Below, piece by piece: positions 1-8,300 of a DNA stretch of 37,338 nucleotides. The notes under the pieces are model-generated. The model was not told the DNA's origin. It worked only from the letters and a program-made list of their open reading frames with translations, and did not search any database. The DNA comes from Cyanobacteriota bacterium erpe_2018_sw_21hr_WHONDRS-SW48-000092_B_bin.40 (GTDB taxonomy: Bacteria; Cyanobacteriota; Vampirovibrionia; Obscuribacterales; Obscuribacteraceae), in contig JAUPUU010000533.1 of NCBI GenBank assembly GCA_030917395.1, positions 1 to 37,338 of the forward strand, given 5' to 3'. The stretch's first letter is position 1; every line of letters starts with the position of its first letter. Made by a program: the position numbers and the translations under genes.

Positions 1-26
1 CCACTATTCTAGATTGCCACTATTCT
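1..26. repeat. Direct repeat of a 10-mer at the window edge
   Basis: CCACTATTCT occurs at 1-10 and again at 17-26, separated by six bases. It lies in the non-coding stretch 1-264 ahead of the first gene, in which I see no other clear feature. Because it touches the window edge, it may be the end of a longer array or chance. Confidence 0.3.
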
Positions 27-264
27 GAAACTAAGCTGCAACCGCCAAGACGCCTATTTATCAGTTTACCTGATATACGGTTTTGCGAAAGTATCTGGAG
101 ACATTGAATTGCACCGATTTGTACAATTAGTTTGCAATTTCAGTCTTGAACTTTTGTGCACCTCCATATCGACTGAGTGCTAGCATGTCTCAAGATGAAA
201 CCCGCTAACATAGATGTACCACGTTTGCATGGTGCTAACCCCTAACAGGACTGATAAATCGGCA

Positions 265-1056
265 ATGTCTGTTGTAAATAGTTTTTCTGTGATTGTAAAG
301 AATGCCGAACCTGAGGCATTTAATCTTGGCTCAGTCACTCAGGCGCCACGCTCTGCAGCCGCTCGAGATCTTGAAGCTGCTTGCGAAAACCTTGTTTTTG
401 AGCCTTCTGACAACAAAATTCCCGATCTTGTTCTTGCTGCTATCAAGTTTGTCATGACCGGCTATTTCTCAGATGCTCATCAAAGCGGTTTGTATAACCG
501 TCAATTGCGATTGTGGGAGACCATTTCTAAAATTGCTGTGGTGGAAGTGCAGCCGGTCACTAAGGGTTTTTTTCAAAAAGTTACCTTGCCAGTGTATGAG
601 CTGGTTTTCAAAACCGTAACCGGCAAGGTGCCAATAGTGGCTTTGGTCATTGAACCATCAGCTACCGCTAGTCACCTTGAATTGTTGAAAGACTTTTTGG
701 CTAAAGTGGCAAAAATCCAGGCTCAATCTGGCAATCAGGTTAAGGGAGCCTTTGTCGTCTGTGATTCACCTTTCCCCCCAGCCATTTTGAGCTTTGTGGA
801 AAAGGCCATTGGGGCTGAGGATCCGGTGGCACGATTTGATTCGATTTTGCCGCCACCGTACCAGGTCCACATTAATTTGGTTGTCAATCTACATAGCAAG
901 TTTAAAAAAGACGAGATACAAGAAGATATATCAGAATCTGATAGTGGCCTGGTTACAGGTCGATTGCAGTTGCTGCATCCGCAGTTACGCGCCAAGAAAA
1001 ATACTGAGCCTAAGGATGACCTCAACTCTAGCGCGGTGCAGATTAGCTTTCAGTAG
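265..1056 (+). CDS. Hypothetical protein, unrecognised
   Basis: This open frame encodes about 263 residues from the ATG at 265, or 280 from an ATG at 214. I prefer 265 because an AGGA lies about 14 bases upstream, while 214 has no Shine-Dalgarno-like sequence; both are weak. The product has no signal peptide or membrane segment. It looks like a mixed alpha/beta soluble protein: a helical first half, then hydrophobic strands (ELVFKTVTG, VPIVALVIEP, GAFVVCDSPFP) and a polar C-terminal tail from about residue 215. The alternating strands and helices could suit a nuclease-like or Rossmann-like fold, but I see no catalytic motif and assign no function. It converges on pccB, with only 17 bases between the two stop codons. 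Confidence 0.6.
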   Translation: MSVVNSFSVIVKNAEPEAFNLGSVTQAPRSAAARDLEAACENLVFEPSDNKIPDLVLAAIKFVMTGYFSDAHQSGLYNRQLRLWETISKIAVVEVQPVTKGFFQKVTLPVYELVFKTVTGKVPIVALVIEPSATASHLELLKDFLAKVAKIQAQSGNQVKGAFVVCDSPFPPAILSFVEKAIGAEDPVARFDSILPPPYQVHINLVVNLHSKFKKDEIQEDISESDSGLVTGRLQLLHPQLRAKKNTEPKDDLNSSAVQISFQ

Positions 1057-1073
1057 AGACTCAATCTTAAATT

Positions 1074-2639
1074 CTAGAGCGGAATATTTCCGTGTTTGCG
1101 CCTTGGTCTTTCTACTCTTTTGTTGGCCTGTGCTTCTAGAGCAGCGATTAGTTTCGAGCGAGTTTCATCAGGCATGATTACATCATCTATATAACCGCCC
1201 TGGGCAGCAATATAGGGGTTGGCAAAACGTTCTCTAAACTCGCCCACGAGTTCAGCATTGCGCTTGCCGCTAGTGTCTTGTTTTAGCTCTTTGCGATAGA
1301 GCAAATTCACGGCCGCTTCAGCACCAACAACAGCTATCTCAGCGGTAGGCCAGGCAAAGTTGAAATCGCCGCCGACATTTTTTGAACCCATTACATCAAA
1401 CGCACCGCCATAAGCTTTGCGGGTAATTACGGTTAACTTTGGTACGGTTGCCTCACAGTAAGCGTAAAGAAGCTTGGCGCCATGTCTGATAATGCCGCCA
1501 AATTCTTGGGATGTGCCAGGTAGGTAGCCTGGTACATCGACGAAGGTAATGACAGGGATGTTGAAGGCATCAAGAAAACGCACAAAGCGAGCGGCTTTAA
1601 CTGAAGCATTAATGTCAAGGCAACCGGCTAACCTTTTTGGTTGATTGGCGACAATTCCTACAGAGCGACCACCGAGACGAGCGAAACCAGTGATGATGTT
1701 GGTGGCAAAATGAGGTGCTATTTCAAAGAAGTCGCTCTTGTCAAAAATACGTTTGATAACGTCATACATGTCGTAGGGTTTGTTGGCTTCTACCGGCACT
1801 AATTGATTTAAGGCTGCTGCATCTTCAGGTTCTAAATCGTTTTCTGCGCCGTCTTCGCATAGGGTATTGGGTGCGGCATCAAGATTGTTACTGGGGAGGT
1901 AGGAAAGCAGTTTCTGCGTCAACCAGAATGAATCTTCTTCATCCTCGGCAAGAAGTTGAGCCACTCCAGAGCGCGAATTGTGAGTCATGGCGCCGCCCAG
2001 TTCTTCTAGGCTGACATCTTCTCCTGTGACGGTGCGTACAATTTCAGGGCCCGTGACAAACATGTAGCTTTTGTCTTTGACCATGATGGTGAAGTCGGTA
2101 ACTGCTGGGCTATAAACAGCACCACCGGCACAAGCACCATAAATCACTGAAATTTGGGGAATGACGCCAGAACAGCCGACATTGCGATAAAAAATATCGG
2201 CGTAACCTGCTAATGAATGCACTCCCTCCTGAATGCGAGCACCGCCACTCTCATTCAGGCCAATAACCGGGCAGCCAGCTTGTTTGGCTAAGTCCATCAC
2301 TTTGCAGACTTTACGGGCGAAAACTTGCCCTAAGGCACCACCAACAAAAGTGGCATCATGGGCAAACAGATAAACGGGGCGACCATCTATTTTTGCTTGT
2401 CCTGTGATGACGCCATCGCCGAGTGCCACTTTGCTTTCCATGCCGAATTCTTGACACTGGTGCACGGCATAGCGGTCAATTTCTAAGAAGCTGCCTTCGT
2501 CCACCAATTTTTCAATGCGCTCGCGGGCCATCAAAACGCCGCGCTCATGTCTCTGATTTCTGACAGAATCAGCTACGTAGCTGGCTTCATTGCGCTTATC
2601 TTGAAGCTTCTTATTCGGGTCTGACTTAAGCGTTTCCAT
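1074..2639 (-). CDS. pccB: Acyl-CoA (propionyl-CoA) carboxylase beta subunit
   Basis: This is the carboxyltransferase beta subunit of a biotin-dependent acyl-CoA carboxylase. It moves carboxyl from biotin to propionyl-CoA, giving methylmalonyl-CoA. At 521 residues it has the usual family length. The N-terminal crotonase-like half carries the oxyanion-hole motif ESGGARIQEG, and the C-terminal half carries KAYGGAFDVMGSK. The protein ends in the family-typical KHGNIPL. The ATG at 2639 fits the known N-terminus of the family. It sits 38 bp after mgtE on the same strand, probably in one transcript with the sigma gene. The biotin-carrying alpha subunit is not in the window. A standalone methylmalonyl-CoA mutase B12 subunit at 16.7 kb supports propionyl-CoA use, although acetyl-CoA or methylcrotonyl-CoA specificity cannot be excluded from sequence alone. 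Confidence 0.9.
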   Translation of the reverse strand: METLKSDPNKKLQDKRNEASYVADSVRNQRHERGVLMARERIEKLVDEGSFLEIDRYAVHQCQEFGMESKVALGDGVITGQAKIDGRPVYLFAHDATFVGGALGQVFARKVCKVMDLAKQAGCPVIGLNESGGARIQEGVHSLAGYADIFYRNVGCSGVIPQISVIYGACAGGAVYSPAVTDFTIMVKDKSYMFVTGPEIVRTVTGEDVSLEELGGAMTHNSRSGVAQLLAEDEEDSFWLTQKLLSYLPSNNLDAAPNTLCEDGAENDLEPEDAAALNQLVPVEANKPYDMYDVIKRIFDKSDFFEIAPHFATNIITGFARLGGRSVGIVANQPKRLAGCLDINASVKAARFVRFLDAFNIPVITFVDVPGYLPGTSQEFGGIIRHGAKLLYAYCEATVPKLTVITRKAYGGAFDVMGSKNVGGDFNFAWPTAEIAVVGAEAAVNLLYRKELKQDTSGKRNAELVGEFRERFANPYIAAQGGYIDDVIMPDETRSKLIAALEAQANKRVERPRRKHGNIPL

Positions 2640-2677
2640 CGGAAATAGACCTATATTAGGGGGCGAGTAAAAAACGG

Positions 2678-4063
2678 TTAGAAGGCAATGCCTTTCGTGG
2701 CCACCAAGAAGAAGTGAACTATTGTAAGGTAAATCGACATTGTACAGACATCCAAGATGCTGGTAATAAATGGACCGCTGGCATGGGCTGGTTCTACGCC
2801 AAAACGCCTGAATAGTATGGGCATTAGGGTGCCAATTACTACGCCAAAAGTCATGGTGATGAAAAGAGAAACTCCCACCACTACTCCTAGTTGATAAGAG
2901 GACTGGTGCAAGAAGCGGCTAATTAGATAAGTGGCGAGTCCGCAGAAGAGACCGAGCAGCATCCCTACCTTTAGCTCGTGAAAAATATTGCGCAAGGCCG
3001 CCTTGAGGCTGAGAGCTGTTTTGCCGCTACTTTGAATTTGAATACAAGTACTTTGGGTGGCAACCCCTCCGGTGACTCCTGACAGCAGCGGCATAAATGA
3101 TGCTGCTTGAACCATGTGCTGAATCACTGAGTCGAAGTGAGTAATGACCGAGGCTGAACCGCTCTCAATTAATAGCGTAATGATTAACCAGGGCAGTCTG
3201 GCCGAAAAGGCACTGCGCACGTTGTAGTTGAGGACGTCTTGATTTTCCGGGCCAGTGGTAATACCCGAAGATTGAAAGATGTCTTCGATTGCTTCTTCTT
3301 TTAAAACGTCGATGACATCATCGGCGGTGATGATACCGAGTAGTTTCTTTTGCTTGTCAACCACTGGTAGGGTGAGCAAGTCATAGCGGCTCAAAATCTC
3401 AGCTGCTTGCTCTTGGTCTTCGTCGGCCTGAACGAAGACCAAGTCTTCATCCATAACGTCTCTCACCAAAATTTCTGGGGCTGCAGTAAGCAATTCTTTG
3501 AGAGTAACTTCACCGACTAGAACTTCTTCTTCGTCGACGACATAGACGTCATATATTTCTTCTTCTAAGTCTTCGTACTTTTCGCGCAGATAGACGAGAG
3601 CTTCGGCCACTGTCATACCAGCATGCAAAGCTAGATAGTCAGTGGACATGATGCCACCGGCAGTATCTTCTTTGAAGGTCATAAGCTGGGTCAGGTCTTC
3701 TTGTGCTTCAACATCTGAAACCTGGCTGATCAAATCACGAGCTTTGTCTTGAGGTAATTCAGAAAGTAGGTCAACGGCATCATCCGGCGACATGTTGCTG
3801 ATTAGAGCAACTATGCTGATGTCGCCGAGGTCACGTAAAAGTTCAGTTTGACCATCAGGCTCAAGCTCAGCTAATAGAGCTGAAGCATTGTCAAGGTCTA
3901 GCAGGCGAAAGCAGGAGATGCGATAGCTCGGGCCTAACTCCTCAAAGCACTCGGCCAAGTCTGCTGGGTGCTGATCGTTTAACAGCAAGCGCAGTTTCTG
4001 GCGTTGGCCAAGGTCGACCAACTCCGTTAAAACATTCGGCGCGATTAGCTGTTTTTCTGTCAT
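2678..4063 (-). CDS. mgtE: Magnesium transporter MgtE
   Basis: This is a magnesium channel/transporter of the inner membrane, 461 residues and normal length. Residues 1-140 form the helical N domain (DLAECFEEL, repeated leucine-rich helices). Residues about 145-262 form two CBS domains, including DLLTLPVVDKQKKLLGIITADDVIDVL. Residues about 290-461 form the five-helix pore domain with LLSGVTGGVATQ and the P-H-A-S-G stretch before the last helices. In characterised MgtE proteins, the N and CBS domains close the pore when intracellular magnesium is high. A GGTAGGG ribosome site precedes the ATG at 4063. No M-box-sized leader is present: only 101 bp separate it from the upstream sigma gene, so it is probably co-transcribed with it. 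Confidence 0.93.
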   Translation of the reverse strand: MTEKQLIAPNVLTELVDLGQRQKLRLLLNDQHPADLAECFEELGPSYRISCFRLLDLDNASALLAELEPDGQTELLRDLGDISIVALISNMSPDDAVDLLSELPQDKARDLISQVSDVEAQEDLTQLMTFKEDTAGGIMSTDYLALHAGMTVAEALVYLREKYEDLEEEIYDVYVVDEEEVLVGEVTLKELLTAAPEILVRDVMDEDLVFVQADEDQEQAAEILSRYDLLTLPVVDKQKKLLGIITADDVIDVLKEEAIEDIFQSSGITTGPENQDVLNYNVRSAFSARLPWLIITLLIESGSASVITHFDSVIQHMVQAASFMPLLSGVTGGVATQSTCIQIQSSGKTALSLKAALRNIFHELKVGMLLGLFCGLATYLISRFLHQSSYQLGVVVGVSLFITMTFGVVIGTLMPILFRRFGVEPAHASGPFITSILDVCTMSIYLTIVHFFLVATKGIAF

Positions 4064-4164
4064 AGCAATAACCCTACCAAGCCGGAGAGGTTGACAGAAG
4101 GGCTTTTGTCTAATTAGTTAACAGTTGGGAGGCAAGAAGGCTATTATGAGAGCGAATTAGCAAT

Positions 4165-5109
4165 TTAGTCGTCGAGATAACCCGCTAGTCGAGAAGACCA
4201 GTTTGGTTGACGCAACTTACGGAAGGCCTTGTGCTCTATTTGCCTAACACGTTCTCTGGTGATATTGAAAAGTCTTCCCACTTCCTCTAGGGTCCTCTGC
4301 CGGCCGTCTTCTAGGCCGTAGCGCAAATGCATAATGTCACGTTCGCGAGGGGTGAGTTGACTGAGCATGCGACTTAGGTCTTGACGCATTAGCTCTTCAG
4401 CAGTTGTGGCATCAGGCCTGGTTGCCTCGTTATCTTCAATCAAATCGCCAATGTAAGTTTCGTCATCGCGGTTAAGCGGCATTTCCATTGAAACTGGCTC
4501 TCGGTCTGCGGCCATAATTTCTTGAACTTTGCCTACTGGAATTTCTAGAGCCGAGGAAAGTTCATGTTCGTTTGGCTTGCGGCCCAATTCTTGCGAAAGC
4601 TTAGAGCTTGTTTTCTTGAGCTTGTTTATAGATTCAACCATGTGCACTGGCACGCGGATGGTTCTTGATTTATCAGCCAAACCTCGACTGATGGCTTGCC
4701 GAATCCACCAGGTGGCATAAGTAGAGAATTTGAATCCTTTAGTATGGTCAAATTTTTCGGCTGCTCGGATAAGGCCGAGATTGCCTTCTTGAATCAAATC
4801 TTGGAAAGGCAGACCCCGGTTTAAATATTTTTTTGCAATGGAAATAACCAGACGAAGATTGGCTTGGATAAGCTTCTTTTTCGCCTCCCCATCTCCTTTG
4901 GCAATGCGGCGAGCAAGCTCGATTTCTTCATCGGGCTTGATCATTTTTACGCGACCAATTTCGCGCAGATATAGGCGAACAGAGTCTTCAGTAAAGCCAG
5001 CGGCTTCTACTTCTTTCTCCTCCGGCTCATCGTCGGCCTCCGGTTCATCTCCGGCACCGAAGACGTCGGCATAATCCTCTGAAAGGTCATCGGTAACTTT
5101 TGCAGCCAA
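4165..5109 (-). CDS. Primary-type RNA polymerase sigma factor (RpoD/SigA-like)
   Basis: This sigma-70 factor of 314 residues directs RNA polymerase to promoters. Region 1.2 starts at [13 protein letters not shown] (about residue 42). Regions 2.1-2.4 include [25 protein letters not shown] and [16 protein letters not shown]. Region 3 follows at [12 protein letters not shown]. Region 4.2 has [20 protein letters not shown] and ends RLAGYLDD. These resemble group 1 (housekeeping) factors, but region 1.1 is reduced to an acidic tail of about 40 residues, so a group 2 factor is possible. The start is a TTG at 5109 with GGAG ten bases upstream; no in-frame ATG is available. The gene leads the mgtE-pccB run and is divergent from the PATAN gene across 240 bp. 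Confidence 0.88.
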   Translation of the reverse strand: MAAKVTDDLSEDYADVFGAGDEPEADDEPEEKEVEAAGFTEDSVRLYLREIGRVKMIKPDEEIELARRIAKGDGEAKKKLIQANLRLVISIAKKYLNRGLPFQDLIQEGNLGLIRAAEKFDHTKGFKFSTYATWWIRQAISRGLADKSRTIRVPVHMVESINKLKKTSSKLSQELGRKPNEHELSSALEIPVGKVQEIMAADREPVSMEMPLNRDDETYIGDLIEDNEATRPDATTAEELMRQDLSRMLSQLTPRERDIMHLRYGLEDGRQRTLEEVGRLFNITRERVRQIEHKAFRKLRQPNWSSRLAGYLDD

Positions 5110-5167
5110 CGCAAGTAAACTCCATAACGCAGGAAAGAAAATTGAACCAAGAAACAGCGGTACACTT

Positions 5168-5205
5168 GAGAGTGTTGAGGGTAGTTTCTACCGTCCTCCT
5201 CTCTC
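5168..5205 (-). promoter_or_regulatory. Candidate 5' leader hairpin of the sigma gene
   Basis: On the minus strand GGTAG-AAA-CTACC (5192-5180) forms a 5-bp hairpin. It is flanked by GAGAG/CTCTC arms (5205-5201 and 5172-5168) that could extend it. It lies about 60-95 bases upstream of the TTG start of the sigma gene, in a leader that also contains a purine-rich AGGAGG-like stretch. A regulatory role is inference. Elsewhere in the 240-bp divergent region, two TTGACT boxes on the minus strand (near 5230 and 5244) have no well-spaced -10 partner. Confidence 0.3.
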
Positions 5206-5276
5206 CCTGCTATTTACCCAAATCTCAGTCAACTCTAAGCAGTCAAGGGATTGATTAACTTTTGTAAATTTGGTAC

Positions 5277-5306
5277 TTGGGTGTGCGAACCGTCGACAAC
5301 TATAAG
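5277..5306 (+). promoter_or_regulatory. Candidate sigma-70 promoter for the PATAN gene
   Basis: TTGGGT (5277-5282) and TATAAG (5301-5306) are separated by 18 bases. They lie 44 bases upstream of the ATG at 5350 of the PATAN-domain gene. Both boxes match the consensus only in part. Confidence 0.4.
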
Positions 5307-5349
5307 GGACTAACTATGTACGGGTACTGCGGAGATAAGAGATTCATTC

Positions 5350-6981
5350 ATGATTGAAGGCGATTTGGCCGATGTCAGCCTACCAGGCTTACTGCAATGC
5401 CTTGCCACCGAATCTAATAAGAGCTTCCGGGTGCAACTTGTTAGTGGCCCCCAGAAAGGCGAACTTATTATCTCTGAGGGAGAAATTCTTGCGGCCAATT
5501 TTGGCTTGCTTGAAGGCAATGATGCCTTGACCGAATTCCTTTTTTGGGGAGACGGAACTTTTAAGGTTGAACGCTTTGAGCTGGCTGATGATGCTTCGTT
5601 TAGCCGCAGTTTGACCATCGCTTTAAGGCAACTGAATAGTTTTGCCGATCAAATTCTCTTCTTGCAGAAGAGCAACGTTGGCTTAAATACTGAAATTGTT
5701 CCTTCACCCAAATTCGGTACTCAAGAGTGGCAAGAAGCTCTGCAGAAATTGCCCCTGTATAAAGAAGATTATGTTGTTCTAGGCTGGGTCACTGACGGGC
5801 GCACTATGCGTCAGGCTATGCGTGAATTCAACTTTGATGTTGTGCAAGCAACAAGCTCGCTCTTTCGTTTACTAAGTACTGGTTCTGTTGATTGTATTCG
5901 CCCGCAGCTTGTGCCAGAGCTAGACAGTTCTGCAGAGGTAGCGGAAGAGGTAAAGGCAGAGGTAAAGGAAGAGGTAGAGGGCGAAGCAAGCCCTGCTGAG
6001 AAACCTAAGCAAGAATCAAGCAAAGCTAAGTCTGACAAAGAGAAGTCTGACAAATCTAGCCCTAAGTCTGACCCTACTAGTAGTGTCAAAGAACCAGATT
6101 TGCTGCCCGAATTTGATATGGAAGAGCCCGATTTTGTGCCAGAGCAAGTACCACAGCAAATGCCAGAATTAGTTAATGAGGCCCCAGCCCCAGCAGTGGT
6201 GCATGACTTTACTCCTACTCCTACTCCTACTCCTGCTCCTGCACCTGCAGCAGCGCCGACTCCCGCAGTAGCTGGCCGGGGTGAGGATGTAATTACTTCC
6301 GATAGTTTGCCTGCCGTGGGCAGTCCTGAATTTATGGAATTGATGGCCAAGGCCCAGCAAGTTTCTGCTGTTGAAGCTGTGAAAAAGGCAGACAATCTCG
6401 TTGCCGCTACTAGTGTTATAGAAAAACCCAAGCCTAGGCTAAAGTCTGATGCTGAAGTTGCAGCACCTGCAGCTGAACCTGAGAAAAAGTCGTTTGATAT
6501 TCGTCGCACTGATCCATTGCCTCTAGTGGCAATTGACATTGAACGACTATTCCAAACAACTTTTCATGTTGCCCCTTTCGGCCAGGTTGCTCTTAATAAC
6601 AATGCTCTTGACGACGATATGAAGAAAATCGTATCGGCATTTAAGGCAGGTAAAACATTTATCAATGTTGCTACCGACGGCGGGCATGGTCATGATCCGG
6701 CGCAAGTATTACATACTTGCAAGTATGCCTTAGAGCGCGGTTATATCGACCCACCCGACCAGGTGGTTAGTTTGACTGCTGATCTTTTGCTTGGCCGAGT
6801 TGAGCTAGAACAGTATCTATTGCAGCGTCGCCGCTTAAATGGTGATGAATTGAGAGACGTTATTGAGATGGCTAAGCAGAAAGGCATAAAGTTGGTTGAG
6901 CTGTTAGTTAAAATGGGCTTCATGACCGATTCTGACTGGGATCGTCTCAACCAAGAAAAAGAAAGGTTTGCACCTCGCTAA
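5350..6981 (+). CDS. PATAN (DUF4388) domain protein with disordered linker
   Basis: This is a 543-residue cytosolic protein. Residues 1-110 match the PATAN/DUF4388 domain: it opens IEGDLADVSLPGLLQCLA, followed by GELIISEGEILAANFG and a closing FWGDGTFKVERFEL. PATAN domains occur in response regulators and in proteins linked to pili and motility, mostly in cyanobacteria, deltaproteobacteria and related groups. Residues about 110-185 look like a winged-helix extension. Residues about 190-330 are low-complexity and probably disordered: Glu/Lys/Ser-rich, then Pro-Thr/Pro-Ala repeats. Residues about 385-543 form a separate helical domain (EQYLLQRRRLNGDELRDVIEMAKQ), which resembles the helical modules of type IV pilus ATPase N-termini (MshEN-like), though weakly. 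I infer a signalling or scaffold role. The ATG at 5350 has GGAGA about 14 bases upstream. Confidence 0.75.
   Translation: MIEGDLADVSLPGLLQCLATESNKSFRVQLVSGPQKGELIISEGEILAANFGLLEGNDALTEFLFWGDGTFKVERFELADDASFSRSLTIALRQLNSFADQILFLQKSNVGLNTEIVPSPKFGTQEWQEALQKLPLYKEDYVVLGWVTDGRTMRQAMREFNFDVVQATSSLFRLLSTGSVDCIRPQLVPELDSSAEVAEEVKAEVKEEVEGEASPAEKPKQESSKAKSDKEKSDKSSPKSDPTSSVKEPDLLPEFDMEEPDFVPEQVPQQMPELVNEAPAPAVVHDFTPTPTPTPAPAPAAAPTPAVAGRGEDVITSDSLPAVGSPEFMELMAKAQQVSAVEAVKKADNLVAATSVIEKPKPRLKSDAEVAAPAAEPEKKSFDIRRTDPLPLVAIDIERLFQTTFHVAPFGQVALNNNALDDDMKKIVSAFKAGKTFINVATDGGHGHDPAQVLHTCKYALERGYIDPPDQVVSLTADLLLGRVELEQYLLQRRRLNGDELRDVIEMAKQKGIKLVELLVKMGFMTDSDWDRLNQEKERFAPR
6211..6252 (+). repeat. Hexanucleotide microsatellite in the PATAN gene
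   Basis: ACTCCT units repeat from 6211 and decay into GCTCCT/GCACCT, encoding a Pro-Thr then Pro-Ala run in the disordered linker. Six-base units keep the frame, so slippage would only change linker length. Confidence 0.6.
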
Positions 6982-7049
6982 ATTTCCTGAAATTAGAGCG
7001 CCTATTAGGTAAACTCAGTTTCTGGTAACTAAATCATTGAAGAGGTTAT

Positions 7050-7160
7050 ATGACCGATAAGTACAATCGCCGCGAAAAGAAAACCCGTCGCAAGGCCAAA
7101 GTGAACAGAAAGAAAGCAATCGTTAGAGAGAACATTGCTAAGTCCCAGTCTGGTAAGTAA
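7050..7160 (+). CDS. Small basic protein, 36 residues
   Basis: This short gene lies between the PATAN gene and trpS. It starts at ATG 7050, preceded by GAAGAGG (7039-7045) at four bases, a good ribosome site, and ends with TAA at 7160. The product has 9 Lys and 6 Arg in 36 residues (MTDKYNRREKKTRRKAKVNR at the start) and no hydrophobic segment, so it probably binds RNA or DNA, or the ribosome. Small basic proteins of this kind are sometimes ribosome-associated; I do not recognise the family. It ends 29 bp before trpS and is likely co-transcribed with it. Confidence 0.6.
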   Translation: MTDKYNRREKKTRRKAKVNRKKAIVRENIAKSQSGK

Positions 7161-7189
7161 TAAGAATCGGGAAATAGTAAGAGTTTAAA

Positions 7190-8206
7190 ATGACAGCAAA
7201 GCGAATAATGTCGGGTATGCGCCCCACAGGGCGTCTTCACCTGGGACACTATTTTGGCGCACTCTCAAACTGGATTCAGTTTCAGAGTCGCTATGAATCA
7301 TATTTCTCCATCGTTGACTGGCACGCTCTGACCACTAAGTTTCAGAACACTAAAGAAGTGCAGGGTCATATCTGGGAGATTGCCCTAGATTGGTTGTGTG
7401 TGGGCATTGATCCCGATGTATCAACCATGTATGTGCAGTCTGCAATCCCTGAGATCGCTGAGTTACATCTACTTCTTTCGATGATCACTCCCCATAACTG
7501 GGTTGAGCGTGAGCCGACCCTAAAAGATATGGTGAAAATGCTCGATTCAGACGAGCATGCTGCTCATGACAAGATCACCTATGGTTTGCTTGGTTATCCG
7601 GTCTTGATGACTGCTGATATTCTGGCTTTTAAGGGCGAACTCATTCCCGTAGGCAAAGATCAAGAGTCGCATCTTGAATTTGCTCGTGATGTTGCCCGCC
7701 GCTTCAATCATTTATATGGTGTCAGCTATTTCCCTGAGCCCAAGCCCGAATTTACTGAAACACCTTTGCTCAAAGGCATTGATGGCCAGAAAATGGGCAA
7801 GTCTTTCAACAACGATATCAAGATTGCTGATACCGATAGTGATACCGAGAAGAAAGTAAAACAGGCGATTACCGATCGCACTAGAATCGCCAAGAGTGAT
7901 CCTGGTCACACCAATCTTTGCGAGGTGCCGTGGCCTCTATACAATGTTTTTGCTAAAGACAAAGACTATCTTGCTCAGGTAAAAAGCGAATGCGAAACGG
8001 CCCAAATTGGTTGTGTTGATTGCAAAAAACGTTTGGCTGTTCATATCAATGATTTCTTCAGACCGTTTCGAGAAAAGCGCATTGAACTGGCTAAAGATCC
8101 AGAGAAAGTGCGCAAAATTCTTGAGCATGGCAATATGAAAGCTCGCAAGGTAGCAAGTCAAACTCTTAGCGAAGTGCGCGATATCATGGGCATGGTTAAC
8201 TGGTAG
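7190..8206 (+). CDS. trpS: Tryptophanyl-tRNA synthetase
   Basis: This enzyme attaches tryptophan to tRNA-Trp using ATP. It is a class I synthetase of 338 residues, normal length. The N-terminal GMRPTGRLHLGHYFG contains the HIGH-equivalent HLGH at 17-20, and the KMSKS loop is KMGKS at 201-205. The tryptophan pocket region includes YPVLMTADILAF and VGKDQESHLEFARDVARRFN, both typical of bacterial TrpS. The ATG at 7190 has a weak AAGAG site. It follows the 36-residue basic gene. A C-terminal CVDCKK pair lies near residue 270, where bacterial TrpS proteins commonly have GCxxCK. Confidence 0.97.
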   Translation: MTAKRIMSGMRPTGRLHLGHYFGALSNWIQFQSRYESYFSIVDWHALTTKFQNTKEVQGHIWEIALDWLCVGIDPDVSTMYVQSAIPEIAELHLLLSMITPHNWVEREPTLKDMVKMLDSDEHAAHDKITYGLLGYPVLMTADILAFKGELIPVGKDQESHLEFARDVARRFNHLYGVSYFPEPKPEFTETPLLKGIDGQKMGKSFNNDIKIADTDSDTEKKVKQAITDRTRIAKSDPGHTNLCEVPWPLYNVFAKDKDYLAQVKSECETAQIGCVDCKKRLAVHINDFFRPFREKRIELAKDPEKVRKILEHGNMKARKVASQTLSEVRDIMGMVNW

Positions 8207-8300
8207 ACTTCAACTCTAATCAAGTTAACTATTATTTTGGTAACTGGTAACAGTCATTCCAACTCTTTTAAGCAGCAAAAATATTGAGCGCATTTTGGTC

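Noticed and set aside
4064-4164. Magnesium riboswitch (M-box) upstream of mgtE
   Set aside because: The gap of 101 bp is too short and the known core motifs are not seen.
5811-6539. 242-codon minus-strand frame opposite the PATAN gene
   Set aside because: It is a shadow of the low-complexity linker; Ser/Gly/Ala-rich translation without a plausible start.
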